A DNA stretch of 64,000 nt from Trogon surrucura (taxonomy: Eukaryota; Chordata; Aves; Trogoniformes; Trogonidae). Position numbers and translations under genes: made by a program. Of this stretch, positions 13,001 to 25,305 are shown piece by piece; within the stretch, counting starts at the first letter, position 1; each line of letters starts with the position of its first letter. The stretch spans positions 20,081,001 to 20,145,000 of the forward strand of contig CM036618.1 of assembly GCA_020746105.1 (NCBI GenBank). Direction: 5' to 3'. The notes under the pieces are model-generated. The model searched no databases, was not told the DNA's origin, and saw only the letters and a list, made by a program, of their open reading frames with translations.

Positions 13001-15143
13001 GAATGTTCATACTCCGTTGCTGGCTTTGGGCAGTCAGTCAGATCTCGGCGGCCCGCTGCAAACTATCCATGACTTGGCTGCTGGCTCTCTATTAGAAAGA
13101 CCCATCATCACTTCTTGCATAATTATTCTCTTAAGATTATTTCCACAGTGCTTGGTGCGAACAAGATTCATAAGTTTGCACCTGTTGATTTGTGGCAACA
13201 GAGTCTGATTTTCTCAAGTAATTCAATGAAGTTCTACCAGTACTAGGATGTCAGAACAAGTGAAAAACCTGAATAGACACATTTGTCAATCACATTAGGT
13301 GTCCAAGATGAAATGAGTGAATAAATGAAAGCCACTTTTTCTAGTGAGCAGCTGCCCTCATTACTAAAGATCCTATTAAGATTAAAGCTGTGCTGCCAGC
13401 TTTTTTTTTTTTGTCAGTTAAGGAATATAAAACAAAGTTAATACTAACAACGTTTAATTTAAAATAAAATAGCTGAAATACTTTTTATAAAACAGATACT
13501 TAAAAAATAGTCTTTTGCTCCATATGAACTGCAATGTTTGTCTTGAATATAAGAATCTGTTGTTTTTTTAAAAAAATAAATTCGAAAGAAAATCCTAAAT
13601 AAAGATATTTTCATTTGCAAAATCAAAATTTTATAATTTTATTACACTTAAAAATAATTATTTTCAGTTCACAGTAAAGTAGTGGAAGGAGTCAAACAAA
13701 GCTTACTGCAATAGCCTGACTCTCCTGAAACCAGTCCAGAATGTTGCCCAACTTATATCACTTCCCAAAGCATCTGAGCAAGAAACATAGTTTCTGCAAG
13801 TCTGCTTACTTACAAATGATGGTATCTGCTGATCTTAAAGATTATGCTTAAAAGTGAAAAATTAATATTCTCCAGCAGTGTAAATATTTCTCATTTCCAT
13901 GACGAGTCAAATGAGGATGAAATTCAGTAGAGTAGAAGAGGACAAACCAATCTAACCAGGTGAAATTTTCAAGGATAACTATAAAGCCAACAACAATATC
14001 CTTGAAGCTAATGAGGAAACACACCTAAATGATGGATGATACTGCCTTTCCATGCTGACTTGCTATGAACCATACAGAAAGCTGACCTTGCTCTGTAGAA
14101 ATGAGAAAAGAAAGAAATATGCTTGTCATTAAATGTAACAATGAGCACAGAGAATTCCTATGAAATTAATATATAATGGTAAACATTAATGAGGGACAGG
14201 TTTTTAGCAGGAGTAAATTGGCAGATTATTAATGCTACACACAAAACTGTTACAATAGAAGTCAAGTACTGTATTTTGGGTTGCTAAAATAGTGACAGTG
14301 CATTGATAAATATCATATACACATGCTTATCTAGTCACCTAAACTACTTCAATCCTGAAGACATCCACTCTCTCCTTCGCATGTAATATTTCTGCAGCTT
14401 TCCCCCCCCATAGACACGCACACTTACTTATTTGCGTTTCAGAAATGTATCAGATGTTAACGTGGCACCAGAAAAGATAATTTTCTGCTTACAAAAGGTA
14501 TCAAGACTGTGGTGATTAAGGACTGGATTCCTTCACAAAACCCAGCCAAAACTTGTTAACTGTTTGGAAACCCTGGGTCACACCATGATGTTATGCCAGT
14601 GTTCTTGCCATGTTAATGACAGCCAGTGACCTGTTAGATCTCCTCATTTATCTGATGAATCAGTGTCTACACTAGTCACTGTGCTTTGATTTTCATTTCT
14701 CCCTCTGAGAAATTTTCACCATGTCTCAGGGCTACCTTTAGGCTTGAACTTCCTCATTCTGCTTGTGGGAAGATGAGAAGATCATTTAAATGAAGTGCAA
14801 TACCTGATGAGGCTGCTCAGAAGCACATTGCTGTGGTACCCATTCAGCCTGATTTTTGCTTCTGTGTGTGTGGTTCTCTTTCATCTTAACAGTCATATTG
14901 CAAACTTGTTAAAGCAGAACCCTTTTCTTTCATGTTCAGCTTCTTTAACATTTTCACTGATCTCATAAAATAACTTTTCCAGTATGGTTGCTGTTATATC
15001 ATGGTAGCCATGAAAACCTCTGTGGGAGTAATGCTTTTGAGTAAGAAGCAGAGAAAACATTGTAGTTTTCCACAGTCTTCTTTTGAATTTGGAGTCTGCT
15101 ACAACCTGAAGCTCAGGGCTTCAAGCTGAAAAAGAAATTCATA

Positions 15144-15193
15144 GTGTGTGGGTAAACTACTGCATCTCGTGTGTGGGAAAACTACCGCATCTC
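15144..15193 (+). repeat. 25-bp tandem duplication
   Basis: Two adjacent 25-bp units (15144-15168 and 15169-15193) beginning GTGTGTGGG and ending GCATCTC differ at two positions. This is a recent local duplication in otherwise unique DNA. Confidence 0.85.
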
Positions 15194-16905
15194 TCTGAGT
15201 TCCAGGATAATTTTCCAACATTTTGGGTGTAATTTACCTCTTAAATACGTAATTTAAAAAATGTTATTGTGTGTCTTCCCATAGATAATATCAGATTCTG
15301 GAGTCACTAAAATGCTAGTTAAGATTGTGTTATCTAGCTATATCTGACTGACTTACAGAAATTACGGAGCTACTGAAATTTTAAGATCAGGATTTGTGGG
15401 ATATTTTTTATTGTTGCTAAATGAAATGTAGGTTATATTTACCAGAAATAAAACACATTTGAAAAGGATAGTTTATTTCTATATATTTATTTATTCTTTT
15501 ATCTCCCTTGGCTAAGCTTCTGTAATATATTAAAATTAGAACCACAGTATAATTTAGGTTGCAAGGAGATCCTGGAAATCCAGTCTTCTGCTCAGAACGG
15601 GCCAACCTCAAAGTTAAATGAAGAGAGTGTTGTCCTGTCAAGTTTGAAAAATCTTGGAGGGTGGAGACTGCATTGCCTTTGTGATCATATTTTTTCCTTT
15701 TTGTATAAATCCAGTTGGAATTGGACTCATTTTAATATGTGACCAAAAACCATGTCCCTTTTGTTGTTCTCCTCTATGTCCACCTCTAGCTATGAAGAAC
15801 TGCTGTGGGTAAAACGACTTCTCCAGCACTTGGAGAAGCTGGAATTATTCAACCTGTCTTAACAATAGCCACAATAGGCACCAAACAGAGCTGTATCACC
15901 ACATTGAAGCAATTGAACCTTTGCTAGCTGCTGATTTTGTGACTGTCATTTTTTCATAACCGCTGATTCTCTACCCAGAACCATGGAAAGACTGAAAATT
16001 TTCTACTGGAATAGCTCTCTGAAAAACGTCTGAATAGACCCATAGCTAATTTAAGTAAAAAGGTCTCAACCAGAGATGTGCACTGCTCATTTTCAACCAT
16101 GTTATAGGACCATAAGTTTAGTTTAAAAAAAAAGAAGTCGCTCAGTCCACTGGAATTATTGTAGAGACAGACTAATTCATTCTTCCTAACTTCTAAAAAA
16201 AAATTAATCTGGCAGGCATTTTTTTTGACAGATGATAGTAAAAAAATTAAAAGAAAATACTATATACATTAGGTCTTGGCTGCTTTTGACTGCAAAAGAA
16301 AAATCATGTTCAAGTCAAACAAAATTCAGAGCAAGCTACAAACAAACCATTCTAGCCCATGAGCACCAAGTAAGCTACATTTTCAGACAAATGTTTTGGC
16401 TGCATGCCTCCTCCAGTGTTTTGAATTGCTTTTCCACTTTGCTCTTGTTCACATATATAGCTCAGTGTTTTAAAATAAAAGCCAGCATAATTGTCTTCTT
16501 TCTATTACCCTGGTGTCTTTATCTCTCCTTCTCAGGAAGTTTTTCTTACTCTTTGCACATTCAGAGCCCAGTCCGGGAAACCACTGAAATTCTGTTTCAT
16601 GCAGCCAGATGCAAACATGCTGAACACTGAGCCTGTCCTCAAGCATTTTCCTGAATTGCAGGCAAGGATCTTCCCTAAAAACTGCCTTATTTTCTCAGAT
16701 GGGACAGGCTCCCAGTGCCTGGCACCCTGCTCGCCTGAGCTGTGTGAGAAACACGGCATTGCCCGAACTTCATCCCTTGATGCTTCAACGTGTCATGGCT
16801 TGGCCCCCAAGACAGCATGACTGTGGATACTTCCAACATGAAAGTTGCTACTTTCTTAAAATGATGGGTGAAGAGGGAATGATTTATGTCTTGCAGAGGA
16901 TACAT

Positions 16906-16933
16906 CTGCACTGCACAGCTCACTGTAGTGCAG
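16906..16933 (+). repeat. short inverted repeat / hairpin
   Basis: CTGCACT (16906-16912) pairs with AGTGCAG (16927-16933), and ACAG (16915-16918) pairs with CTGT (16923-16926). This leaves a two-base bulge and a CTCA loop. It is too short for a microRNA precursor and is probably incidental. Confidence 0.5.
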
Positions 16934-19900
16934 AAATACCTTAGCCAGCTCTCGGCAAACCCGACTCAGGATCATTTGCCTCAACACAAGCTCCAAGTAG
17001 ATTCATTTGCCTATTTTGTTGCTTGTCTTCCTGTTTAAGGGTCTAAGTGCAATGAAAGTGAAACTGCATTTAGAAGTCTGAATTAAGAGTGTTTAGAATA
17101 TTAAAGGTGTTTCTAGTAAGGATAGAGCTCCATGGGGTTTAATTTCTCTTTATCCATTGTTTTTAGCAATCTTTTGAGGGCAACTCCCCTTTCAGCTATC
17201 TGACATTAATTCACTCCTCTGTTGAAAGAGATATTGTAAATCAAGGAAGTGTTTTATTTTGAATATCAGTGTTTGAATCCATCAATTTTTTATTCTGCGT
17301 TAAAAGTCCTAGTTGTGAGCTGGAACTTGAACAAGTGCCGTGAGTGGTTACCACAGCCCTTGATCACTGACTGTGCTGTGAAATCAGTTTTCTGCAGAAA
17401 TACGGCCATGACTATACTAATAAGCAACAAAGCCTGTGCAAGGACACAGAAGCATTCACCCTGTTAGCAGAGTCCTGGAAGACTTTTGGATATAAACCAA
17501 TTAACAATATCTCAAACAGTTCTGGAGCATCATTTGGGGATGGCGTGCTCTCAGGATTGCTCCCAATAGTAAGTTTGGATGCAGTTACCTTGTTTTGAGA
17601 GTTAAGAGAACTTAACTGTATGAATGTGGGTTGTGCCATATCATTTTTCCTCAGGAGCAGAGAATAGTCTCTGGCCCATTTTATTTACTAGTATAGACAC
17701 AGCTTTTAGTTAAACACCAAACTTGCCAATAATATTCTCATTTGTATTGCGATTCCAATAAATCTCTTTTTCTCTCCTTTGCATTGTTATTTTTTACTGC
17801 AAAGTCATTAAGCTGAACGGTATTTTAATAATGATTATCAAAGCCAGAATCACAAAGGGAATAAAAAGAAATCAAACATTAAATTTTCTCAAAGATTACC
17901 TCTACGACATGCTTAAGGTAATAAAAGTCAGTAATCCCAAGAGTAGGTATGTATGGATTTTGTTGTTAAATACCTTTAAAAGGAATATTTAATTTAAAAA
18001 TATTATATAAATGTAGTGGCTTTACAACAAAAAATGTCACATGGGTATATGTGCACAGTGATTAAGAGACTTTTCAGCTCTTACCTAAATATTTGACTTT
18101 CCTATTTTCATGTTGTACAAATGGGTTAATTGGACACAATTATTTCATCTTAAGAAAAACATAAAAAAATGAAACAAGTACAACAGAAAAAAAAAAAAAC
18201 ACAAAAATTCAAAACCACGTAAAACAAGAAGACAGATAGTTGTAACGTGAGGTTTGTGGATGCCCAGCATGTCGTGTTTTACCTCGGGAGGAGGCCTCAA
18301 GCATGACTCCACTACACTTTTGCTCCACAGAGGGCTGGTAGCATGAGTAGCAAATTACTTCCTCTCCTGTTCACCCTAGCAGAAAATTACTTCTTTTGTT
18401 GTCTTTGTTGGACAATATAGGATGAAGGGGTGTGCAGAAAGACTACACTTTCATGGACGTGACCTACACCTACAGTAGCAAATAAAGTGAAGGAGAGGCA
18501 AATTCTAAGACAAAATTGGCATGGGAATGCTTTCCTCCTCCACTCTCCAGAGAAAAGAAACCTTGTCCATATTGCCTCCTGGGAGTGGTGTCCTTATGTC
18601 AAGTCTGGCCATGACCTAGGAAAATGCCAGCTGGCATGGGTCAAAAACCTGCCAATGAACATGTTGATAATGAAGCAGAACCTACAGTCACAGACATCAG
18701 TCAGGCTCAATCTCAATTTTTCTCTGACCTTATTTAATTTAATAGTATGGACATAACCATTGGCTGAATGGTAAGATGAGGACTTGACCCTAAATCTGGA
18801 AGCAGTTGTCTATTTCTGATGTCTTCTCTATGTGCACAGTCCCTCAATGTAGTGGTTGAACGTGATTACAATACGCTTACTGCAGGGCGATAATCTTGCC
18901 CGTAGGCAAAAATACCATGTGCAAGAGAATCACTCACACAGACAGGAAGAATTCAGTCCTGATGAGACAGGATGCCAACCTAGAGAATGAAATGATAAAT
19001 TAAAAGAAATGGGAAGGAATCAGTGGATGGTGGGTATACAATATGACAAAGATCATAACACTATAAATTATGTCAGATAAGGATATTACTCGTTAGCACA
19101 GTTTAGGATAATATATAAGGAAGTCTCTTCTGAATAAAAAGACATCATTTAGTCCTAGTACGATTTATATGTTCCATGCTGTCGTTCTGTCCTTTGAGCA
19201 ATTTGCATTAAGTTTCCAATAATCAGCTTTAAAACTTACTGTAAGTATTGTGGAAAGTATTACTAAGGAGATATTTAAAAGTATTTGAAATTTAGTTTCA
19301 GAAAGAGCTGTAAGAAATCTTCTGAATCACTACTAGAAGACAAAACTCTTATCATTTTTCTGGGACAAACCTGTTATTTCTTTATATTTCTTAACATTTG
19401 TTTTTAATCCAGAAAAGACAAGATGTTTGTGCAAAGATTTTTTTCAATGTACTGCTAACTGTTCCAGCAAAACATTTTAAATTTCATAGTAGCTCTTTAG
19501 CTAAAAAAATAATTTTTTTTTAGATAAACAAAAGAAATTTTATCCCTTCAATCTTTTTGAACTCCCAGTGAATGGTTTAGGAAAAAAAAAGAGAAGTGAG
19601 AGCAGTTTGGACATTGACCAGACAAGAGAATTATCACTCTGGTGCCTAGAGGAGAAAGAGAATTAAGAAAGCCACTCTTGATCTGTGTAAAGATCAGTCA
19701 GGTCATAGATTTCAGTAACAACATGGAAGGTGTGGAAAGAAGAACGTGGCATCCTAACAGGAACTGTATTAGTTTCTCCTTCCTTTAAAACAGAAGTTTT
19801 CATACTAAGAGTACAATCACTTCAACAGGAAGAGGATGCCTTAATCTTTCATAGGGGTAGGAGTTACTACTTGTACAGGAGTAATTTAATGTATTTTCAC

Positions 19901-21132
19901 TATGAGCTGTCTGTGATTTGAACTCAGCTGGTCATGGAGGTAGTAATGAAGAACCTCTGCCCTGCATACAGCCAGGAGACAAGGATACTACTTACCTCTA
20001 TGGAAAATACCTCTCTGAAATCTCCAGGACCAGCTGAGCCTGGAGTCACTGATTTCTTCACTCCTGCTCTTCCCTCCATAAGGAACAGTCTCCTCTGCAT
20101 AAGGGTGATGATTTAGCAGAGAAGTTAAAACCTCTGCATTACAATAATGTAGTTGATGAAGTTGAGTATCCAGCATATTTTACAAATTATCTTATCTGGT
20201 CTTGATATAACTAGCTTTACATGTCTCTGTGGAGTCAGTGGAATTCAGGTTCCTTAACGCCATCAAGGACATTAGTCCAGTGAAGTTTGTCACAAGAGAT
20301 GAGGGTATATCTGTTCTATGGAAGGGCCAAGAACAGAGATTACTAGGAGAACTGTCAAACAAAATACTTAGACGTGTAATCCCAACAACTATAGATGGTC
20401 TGAGTTTCAGAGTTAATATGTTCTTCAAGTCTTTCTGATGGAGGAACTTACTGGTCTCTGACAATAGACACTTAATCTCTCCCAGTTCTCCATGTAATCC
20501 ACAAAACTTCAGACAGATGCAGAAATCACAATGTGTCTTTAATATAATCCTCTGCTTTCCTTACAGAGGAGTTTCCCATTGGGCACCTAGAGTTTTTGGA
20601 CTGGTATTGACAGCCTTCCTCCAGATGCCACTCGTTCAACTAATAGCAACTAGCAGAAGACACACAGCAGTGAAGGAACAGCTGCAAACACAATTTAACT
20701 GGCCTGAGAGAACCACCCCACAGTGACACTATCAGCCCCAAACTGATTACAGTCTTTATTTTAGCTGCTGCGGTTTTAACACTAATGGATGATTTTCTGT
20801 TTCACAGGAGTTTACTTCGTTACAAGAAAACAGTCACAAACCATTACAAGCCAATGCTACAGACACTAATCTACAAAACATCAATTTGATGCTATATTAG
20901 AATGAATTTTATCAGAAAATAATGGCAGCCTCATTTTTATATAACCATTCTGTATATGTAATTTTCAGTAAAATATACAGTTTAGCTTATTATGAACATA
21001 GATTTTCCTTCTCCCTGTCAAAATTCAGGAAGGGTAATAATCCTTCTACATTAGTCTTGGATCAGTACATTGCCATTGAATCTGAACTTTCAAAGTGAGA
21101 GTAGAAAGTTATAAAGGCCTCCTGAGGTATAC

Positions 21133-21170
21133 ATGTATATATATATATACATACATGCATGCAAAGTAAA
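21133..21170. repeat. TA/CA microsatellite with 20-bp palindrome
   Basis: A perfect palindrome, atgtatatatatatatacat (21133-21152), is followed by ATACATGCATGC repeats. It is a typical slippage-prone tract. Confidence 0.75.
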
Positions 21171-21280
21171 ACACATACGTATGTCCATTTATGTGAACGT
21201 GTTTTATTTGTATGCAAGCATATCACAAATTTCCAATCCAAGCTGCACCAAGCAGCCTGGATTGAGTAAATTCATTTGAA

Positions 21281-21668
21281 TGTTAAAGATCATCTAGTTC
21301 CAAGCCCCCTGCGAGAGACAGGAACACCTTCCACGAGACCACGTTGCTCAAAGCCCCATTCAACCTGACATTGAACACTGCCAGGGAGGGGGCTTCCACA
21401 ACTTCTTTAGGTGACCTGTTCCAGTGCCTCACCACCCTTACAGAAGAGAATTTCTTTCTGATATCTTAGCTAAATCTACTCTCTTCCGGTTTGAAAACAT
21501 TATCCCTCATCCTATGACTACAGTACCTGGTAATGAGTCTCTCTCTTTTCTGTAGCCCCGCTTTAAGCACTGGAAGGTTTCTATAAGGTCTCCCCAGAGC
21601 TTTCTGTTGTCCAGGCTGAATAATCCGTTCTCATAAGCCAGGTGCTCCAACCCCATGATCATTTTTTT
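21281..21668 (-). mobile_element. old CR1 LINE fragment without its tail
   Basis: Plus-strand blocks AAGATCATCTAGTTCCAAGC, GACCACGTTGCTCAAAGCCC, CCTGTTCCAGTGCCTCACCA and TCTGTTGTCCAGGCTGAATA follow CR1 order read backwards. The minus-strand frame gives GLEHLAYENGLFSL and GDLIETFQCLKRGYRK (21507-21690). The octamer tail is missing on the left, where homology starts abruptly at about 21283. Homology ends near 21668 at the segment encoding the KM(I/M)GLEH motif. The copy has many substitutions and an in-frame stop in the FFLISxLxxS region, which reads as TTAGC. It is clearly older than the 23.8-kb copy. Confidence 0.88.
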
Positions 21669-23750
21669 CTGGCTTACCTTTACCTTAGTCCAAAAAAGAA
21701 AAAGTAAAGGAAGAGTAAAAAAACAAACTAGTGTCTCAGACATAAACAGCTTTTAGTTCATGATGTCAATATCACGATTCTCACAGAATCCCTATCCATT
21801 AACATGTGCTTGACATCCAGGTCAACTCTACTACTCTGCATCATACTGTGTAGCTTCTTACTCTGGAAGGAGTTCTTTTGAAATCTGAGAAATTGTGGAA
21901 AAAATTATAAATCACTGGCAAAAGACATAGTACAGTCTTAAGCATGGGCAAAAAATCTCATTTTGAAAAGTGGGGTATGCATTCATATCTCCCTAAATCC
22001 ACATCCTATTCCCACAAAAACACAGAAGTATTGAAGGGAAGGTGAATGGAAATGTGATGATGTTTTCCCTTGTGCACACAGAATTACAGCACCACTCCAC
22101 AGGGATGGAATACATGGACAAAAATCACCTCTTCTGTGTTCACTGTATAATCTATTTGTATTTTTAGGAGACCTCCTAAATACTTAAAATAAGTTCTTCC
22201 AACAAACACATATATGAGCAAGGCTAAATTAATGTAATCAGAGGTTTTATCTGTAAGTTCTCACAAGAGAGATCAAGCACAAAAAGATTCTAATTGTTGT
22301 CTCTGTGACCTCTAAGACAGAACTTTAAAAAGCTTCACTATCTTAAGAGTCCACTAAAAGGGAGTCCACCTCTGGACCATCTCCTGTAGCAAACAGTAGA
22401 ATTTCTGAACACGTACAGAAGAATAAAACCAGAACAAGCATATCAGCTAATTCACCACCTCCCCAGTACTCTCCCACCATGTTTTCATCTCACACGATTT
22501 TTTTCAATCCCATGCAAGCTCCTTGCACCCACAAAGAGCCGCACAGATCTGTGTCCTTTGCAGGAGAACCAATTCCTTTCTGTTTGTTTCAAACCTAGTT
22601 CCCCTTAACTCCATACGGTGATCCATCAAGTAACTTAATGCTAAATAGACTGAGTCTGTTGCTTGTCAATCACCACACACATTGGAGTTAAGATACTTCA
22701 TAGTTTAAATAGAAAAATTTAAACAGCAGTTAGGTTTTGGGGTTTTGGGAAGGGATAGGAAGCGGAGATCAAAATTTGGTTCAGAAATCTCTCTATGTTG
22801 GTAGTAGGACCTTAGAATAGTACTAGAAAACAATATTTCTTCTCTCAACCAGTAACCTGGCTGATTACTTAATGAAATCTTGAAGCTTCTGTAAGATTTA
22901 CTGGTCTTTCCTCAGGAAATTACTTTATCTCTTTCTGAAGATGAGACACTGAGTAGAATGGGATTCCCATTCACAGGGTAAAAAAAAAAGAAAGTTGTAA
23001 GGATTTTTTTTTAAGGTGAGAGGATACTACTTGCTAAATTCATGTTGGTCTGTAAAGTACAAGGTATAGGATTTCTTCCCTTCTCTGAAGAAAGTATCTT
23101 GTTTAATCAAAACTGCTTTCTGATCCTATGCTGAACTGTTCCTCAATGACATTCCCAGTGCCTCTGTGGTAACCTTTACATATCTAAGGTAATGTTCATA
23201 TAACAGGACTGCATTTCAAGATGTCATCTCTACAACTCTCAAATAATAACCTAAGGATTACTGTAAATGGTCTAGTCACCAAACATGAATCACTTGTGCA
23301 TCTGAAATCCACACTTACTACTCTGTCTAACAATGAACGTCATGGACTACCTTCACAGTTCCCTGAGCCTGTAGGCATTCTGCCTGTAACTGTTCAGTAA
23401 ATCTTTGAAAATTATTTGTTTCCATTACATTATATTAGTCATTTGCCTTGAGTCTCTCCATTTTCTGGCTTGAAGCCTTGACTCTATCATAGGTAGGGAT
23501 AAAAGTATCCTAGAAAATAAAGATGCTTATTCAAAGGATATTTTCATGTTTTTCAGTTAAGAGACATGTTTTTCTATGAGAAATGAAGTCATATGGGTGG
23601 CACATTTGTTAATGTTGGGTATCCTACTGTCAATTCATGCAGCAGACTATGAGGCTACACAAAGTCACGTTAGCTCAGTGTGAGCGCTGCGTCAGTCCTG
23701 AGTAAGAACCCAGAAACACACAGCACATTAGGATGGCACATACTGGACTT
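21669..23750. other. unique DNA, nothing recognised
   Basis: No gene, RNA or repeat was recognised. Short A runs occur at 22981 and T runs at 23004. Confidence 0.6.
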
Positions 23751-23752
23751 AT

Positions 23753-24850
23753 CACAGAATCACAGAATCACAGAATGTTAGAGGTTGGAAGGGACCTCAA
23801 AGATCATCCAGTCCAACCCCCCCACCAGAGCAGGATCACCTACAGTAGAGCGCACAGGAACGTGTCCAGGCGGGTTTTGAATGTCTCCAAAGAAGGAGAC
23901 TCCACAACCTCCCTGGGCAGCCTGTTCCAGTGCTCTGTCACCCTCACAGTAAAAAAGTTTTTCCTCATATTTTTATGGAACCTCCTGTGGTCCAGCTTGC
24001 ACCCATTGCCCTTTGTCCTGCCAGTGGACGCTGCTGAAAAGAGCCTGGCTCCATCCTTCTGACATTCCCCCTTGACATACTTATAAATATGAATGAGGTC
24101 ACCCTTCAGCCTCCTCTTCTCCAAGCTAAAGAGACCCAGTTCCTTCAGCCTTTCCTCATAAGGGAGATGCTCCACTCCCTTCATCATCTTTGTGGCTCTG
24201 CACTGGACTCTCTCCAGCAGCTCCCTGTCCTTCTTGAACTGAGGTGCCCAGAACTGGACACAATATTCCAGATGCGGCCCCACCAGGGCAGAGTAGAGGG
24301 GCAGGAGGACCTCTTTCGACCTACTTGCTACCCCCCTTCTAATACACCCCAGGATGCCATTGGCCTTCTTGGCCCCAAGGGCACAGTGCTGGCTCATGGT
24401 CATCCTGCCGTCCACTAGAACCCCCAGGTCCCTTTCCCCTGCGTTGCTCTCCAGCAAGGCAGTCCCCAACCTATATTGGCACATGAGGTTATTCTTTCCC
24501 AGGTGCAAAACTCTACACTTGCCCTTATTAAACTTCATAAGATTTCTCCCCGCCCAGCCCTCCAGCCCGTCTAGGTCTCTCTGAATGGCTGCACAGCCTT
24601 CTGGTGTGTCAACCACTCCTCCCAATTTCGTATCATCAGCAAACTTGCTGACAACATTCTCTAATCCCTCATCCAGATCATTGATAAATATATTGAAAAG
24701 CACTGGCCTGAGCACTGACCCCTGAGGGACCCCACTAGACACAGGCATCCAGCCAGACTCAGCCCCATTGACCACAACTCTCTGGCTTCTTCCCTTCAAC
24801 CAGTTCCCGACGCACCTCACTACTTGGTCATCCAGACCACACTTCCTCAG
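23753..24850 (-). mobile_element. best-preserved CR1 LINE, 1.1 kb, 5'-truncated
   Basis: The plus strand starts with three perfect CACAGAAT octamers (23753-23760, 23761-23768, 23769-23776). The 3' UTR block GGTTGGAAGGGACCTC...CCAGTCCAACCCC comes next, then the complement of ORF2. The copy is truncated at its 5' side at about 24850, inside the RT domain. The ORF2 frame is uninterrupted over the whole coding part. I see little decay relative to the other copies, which argues for a recent insertion. The flanks (ACTGGACTTAT on the left, TTATATTTAGC on the right) show no clear target duplication beyond a possible TTAT match, as is usual for CR1. Confidence 0.97.
23840..24850 (-). pseudogene. CR1 ORF2 C-terminal RT fragment, open for about 336 codons
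   Basis: This is the C-terminal half of the CR1 reverse transcriptase. It has no start of its own. The frame opens right after a flanking TAA (24851-24853) and reads [20 protein letters not shown]. The palm motifs follow: [10 protein letters not shown] (motif B-like, with the conserved GxPQGS), then [11 protein letters not shown] (motif C, the catalytic FADD), then the [20 protein letters not shown] thumb region. The C-terminal domain has [22 protein letters not shown] and [13 protein letters not shown], and ends at TAG 23840-23842. The upstream RT motif A (DFxKAFD), the N-terminal endonuclease and ORF1 are all missing, so it cannot be active despite the open frame. The open frame reflects youth, not selection. 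GTG at 24818-24820 is only an apparent start. Confidence 0.93.
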
Positions 24851-25255
24851 TTATATTTAGCTATTATTTCTAGACAAAACTCAGAGAAATTTGGTGATTT
24901 CTTACCTAAGCCATGGAAGAATGCTGCATTAGCTGCCCTGACTTAGATAACAGCTGATCACAAAATGAAAAAGCAACAGTATCTTCAGTACTGTGTTCCT
25001 ACCATAATCACATGAAAACCAAAGTCCTTGCCAGCGATACTTAAATTTGCTCCTCAACAGAAAAGGCCAGTCTTGAAATAGATATGAGCAATATCATCAT
25101 AGAAAATAGAACATAATCAGAAATATGTGAAAGATAACTGGAAGAGCTTAAAAATGTTTTATTAAATAGTCAGCAAATAAAGGGCAACTTAATAAAAAAA
25201 CTCACCTAATTTAGACAAGATTACAAATAGCTTTAAAATTTAACAAAATGGTAAG

Positions 25256-25305
25256 AAGAAAAATACAGTAAATGTAAAAAAGAAAAATATAGTAAAAAAT
25301 GTAAA
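25256..25305 (+). repeat. A-rich tandem duplication
   Basis: AAGAAAAATACAGTAAATG (25256 on) recurs as AAGAAAAATATAGTAAAAAA (25280 on). Each copy ends in TGTAAA. It is a short low-complexity duplication. Confidence 0.6.

Larger units (their letters stand above)
10031..21280. other. long unique stretch, no gene recognised
   Basis: No exon, RNA gene or transposon was recognised. A block at 16230-16945 is open in several overlapping plus and minus frames (up to 132 codons) and contains a strong acceptor-like polypyrimidine tract ending at 16535. No donor was found and no protein family is recognisable, so I do not call an exon. Blocks of higher complexity at about 13000-13170 and 14600-14760 could be conserved non-coding elements, but this is only an impression. 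Short A/T runs occur near 13401, 13561 and 18187. Confidence 0.55.

Noticed and set aside
16536..16945. Exon after the strong acceptor-like tract ending at 16535
   Set aside because: There is no matching donor within 400 bases, frames overlap on both strands and no protein family is recognisable.
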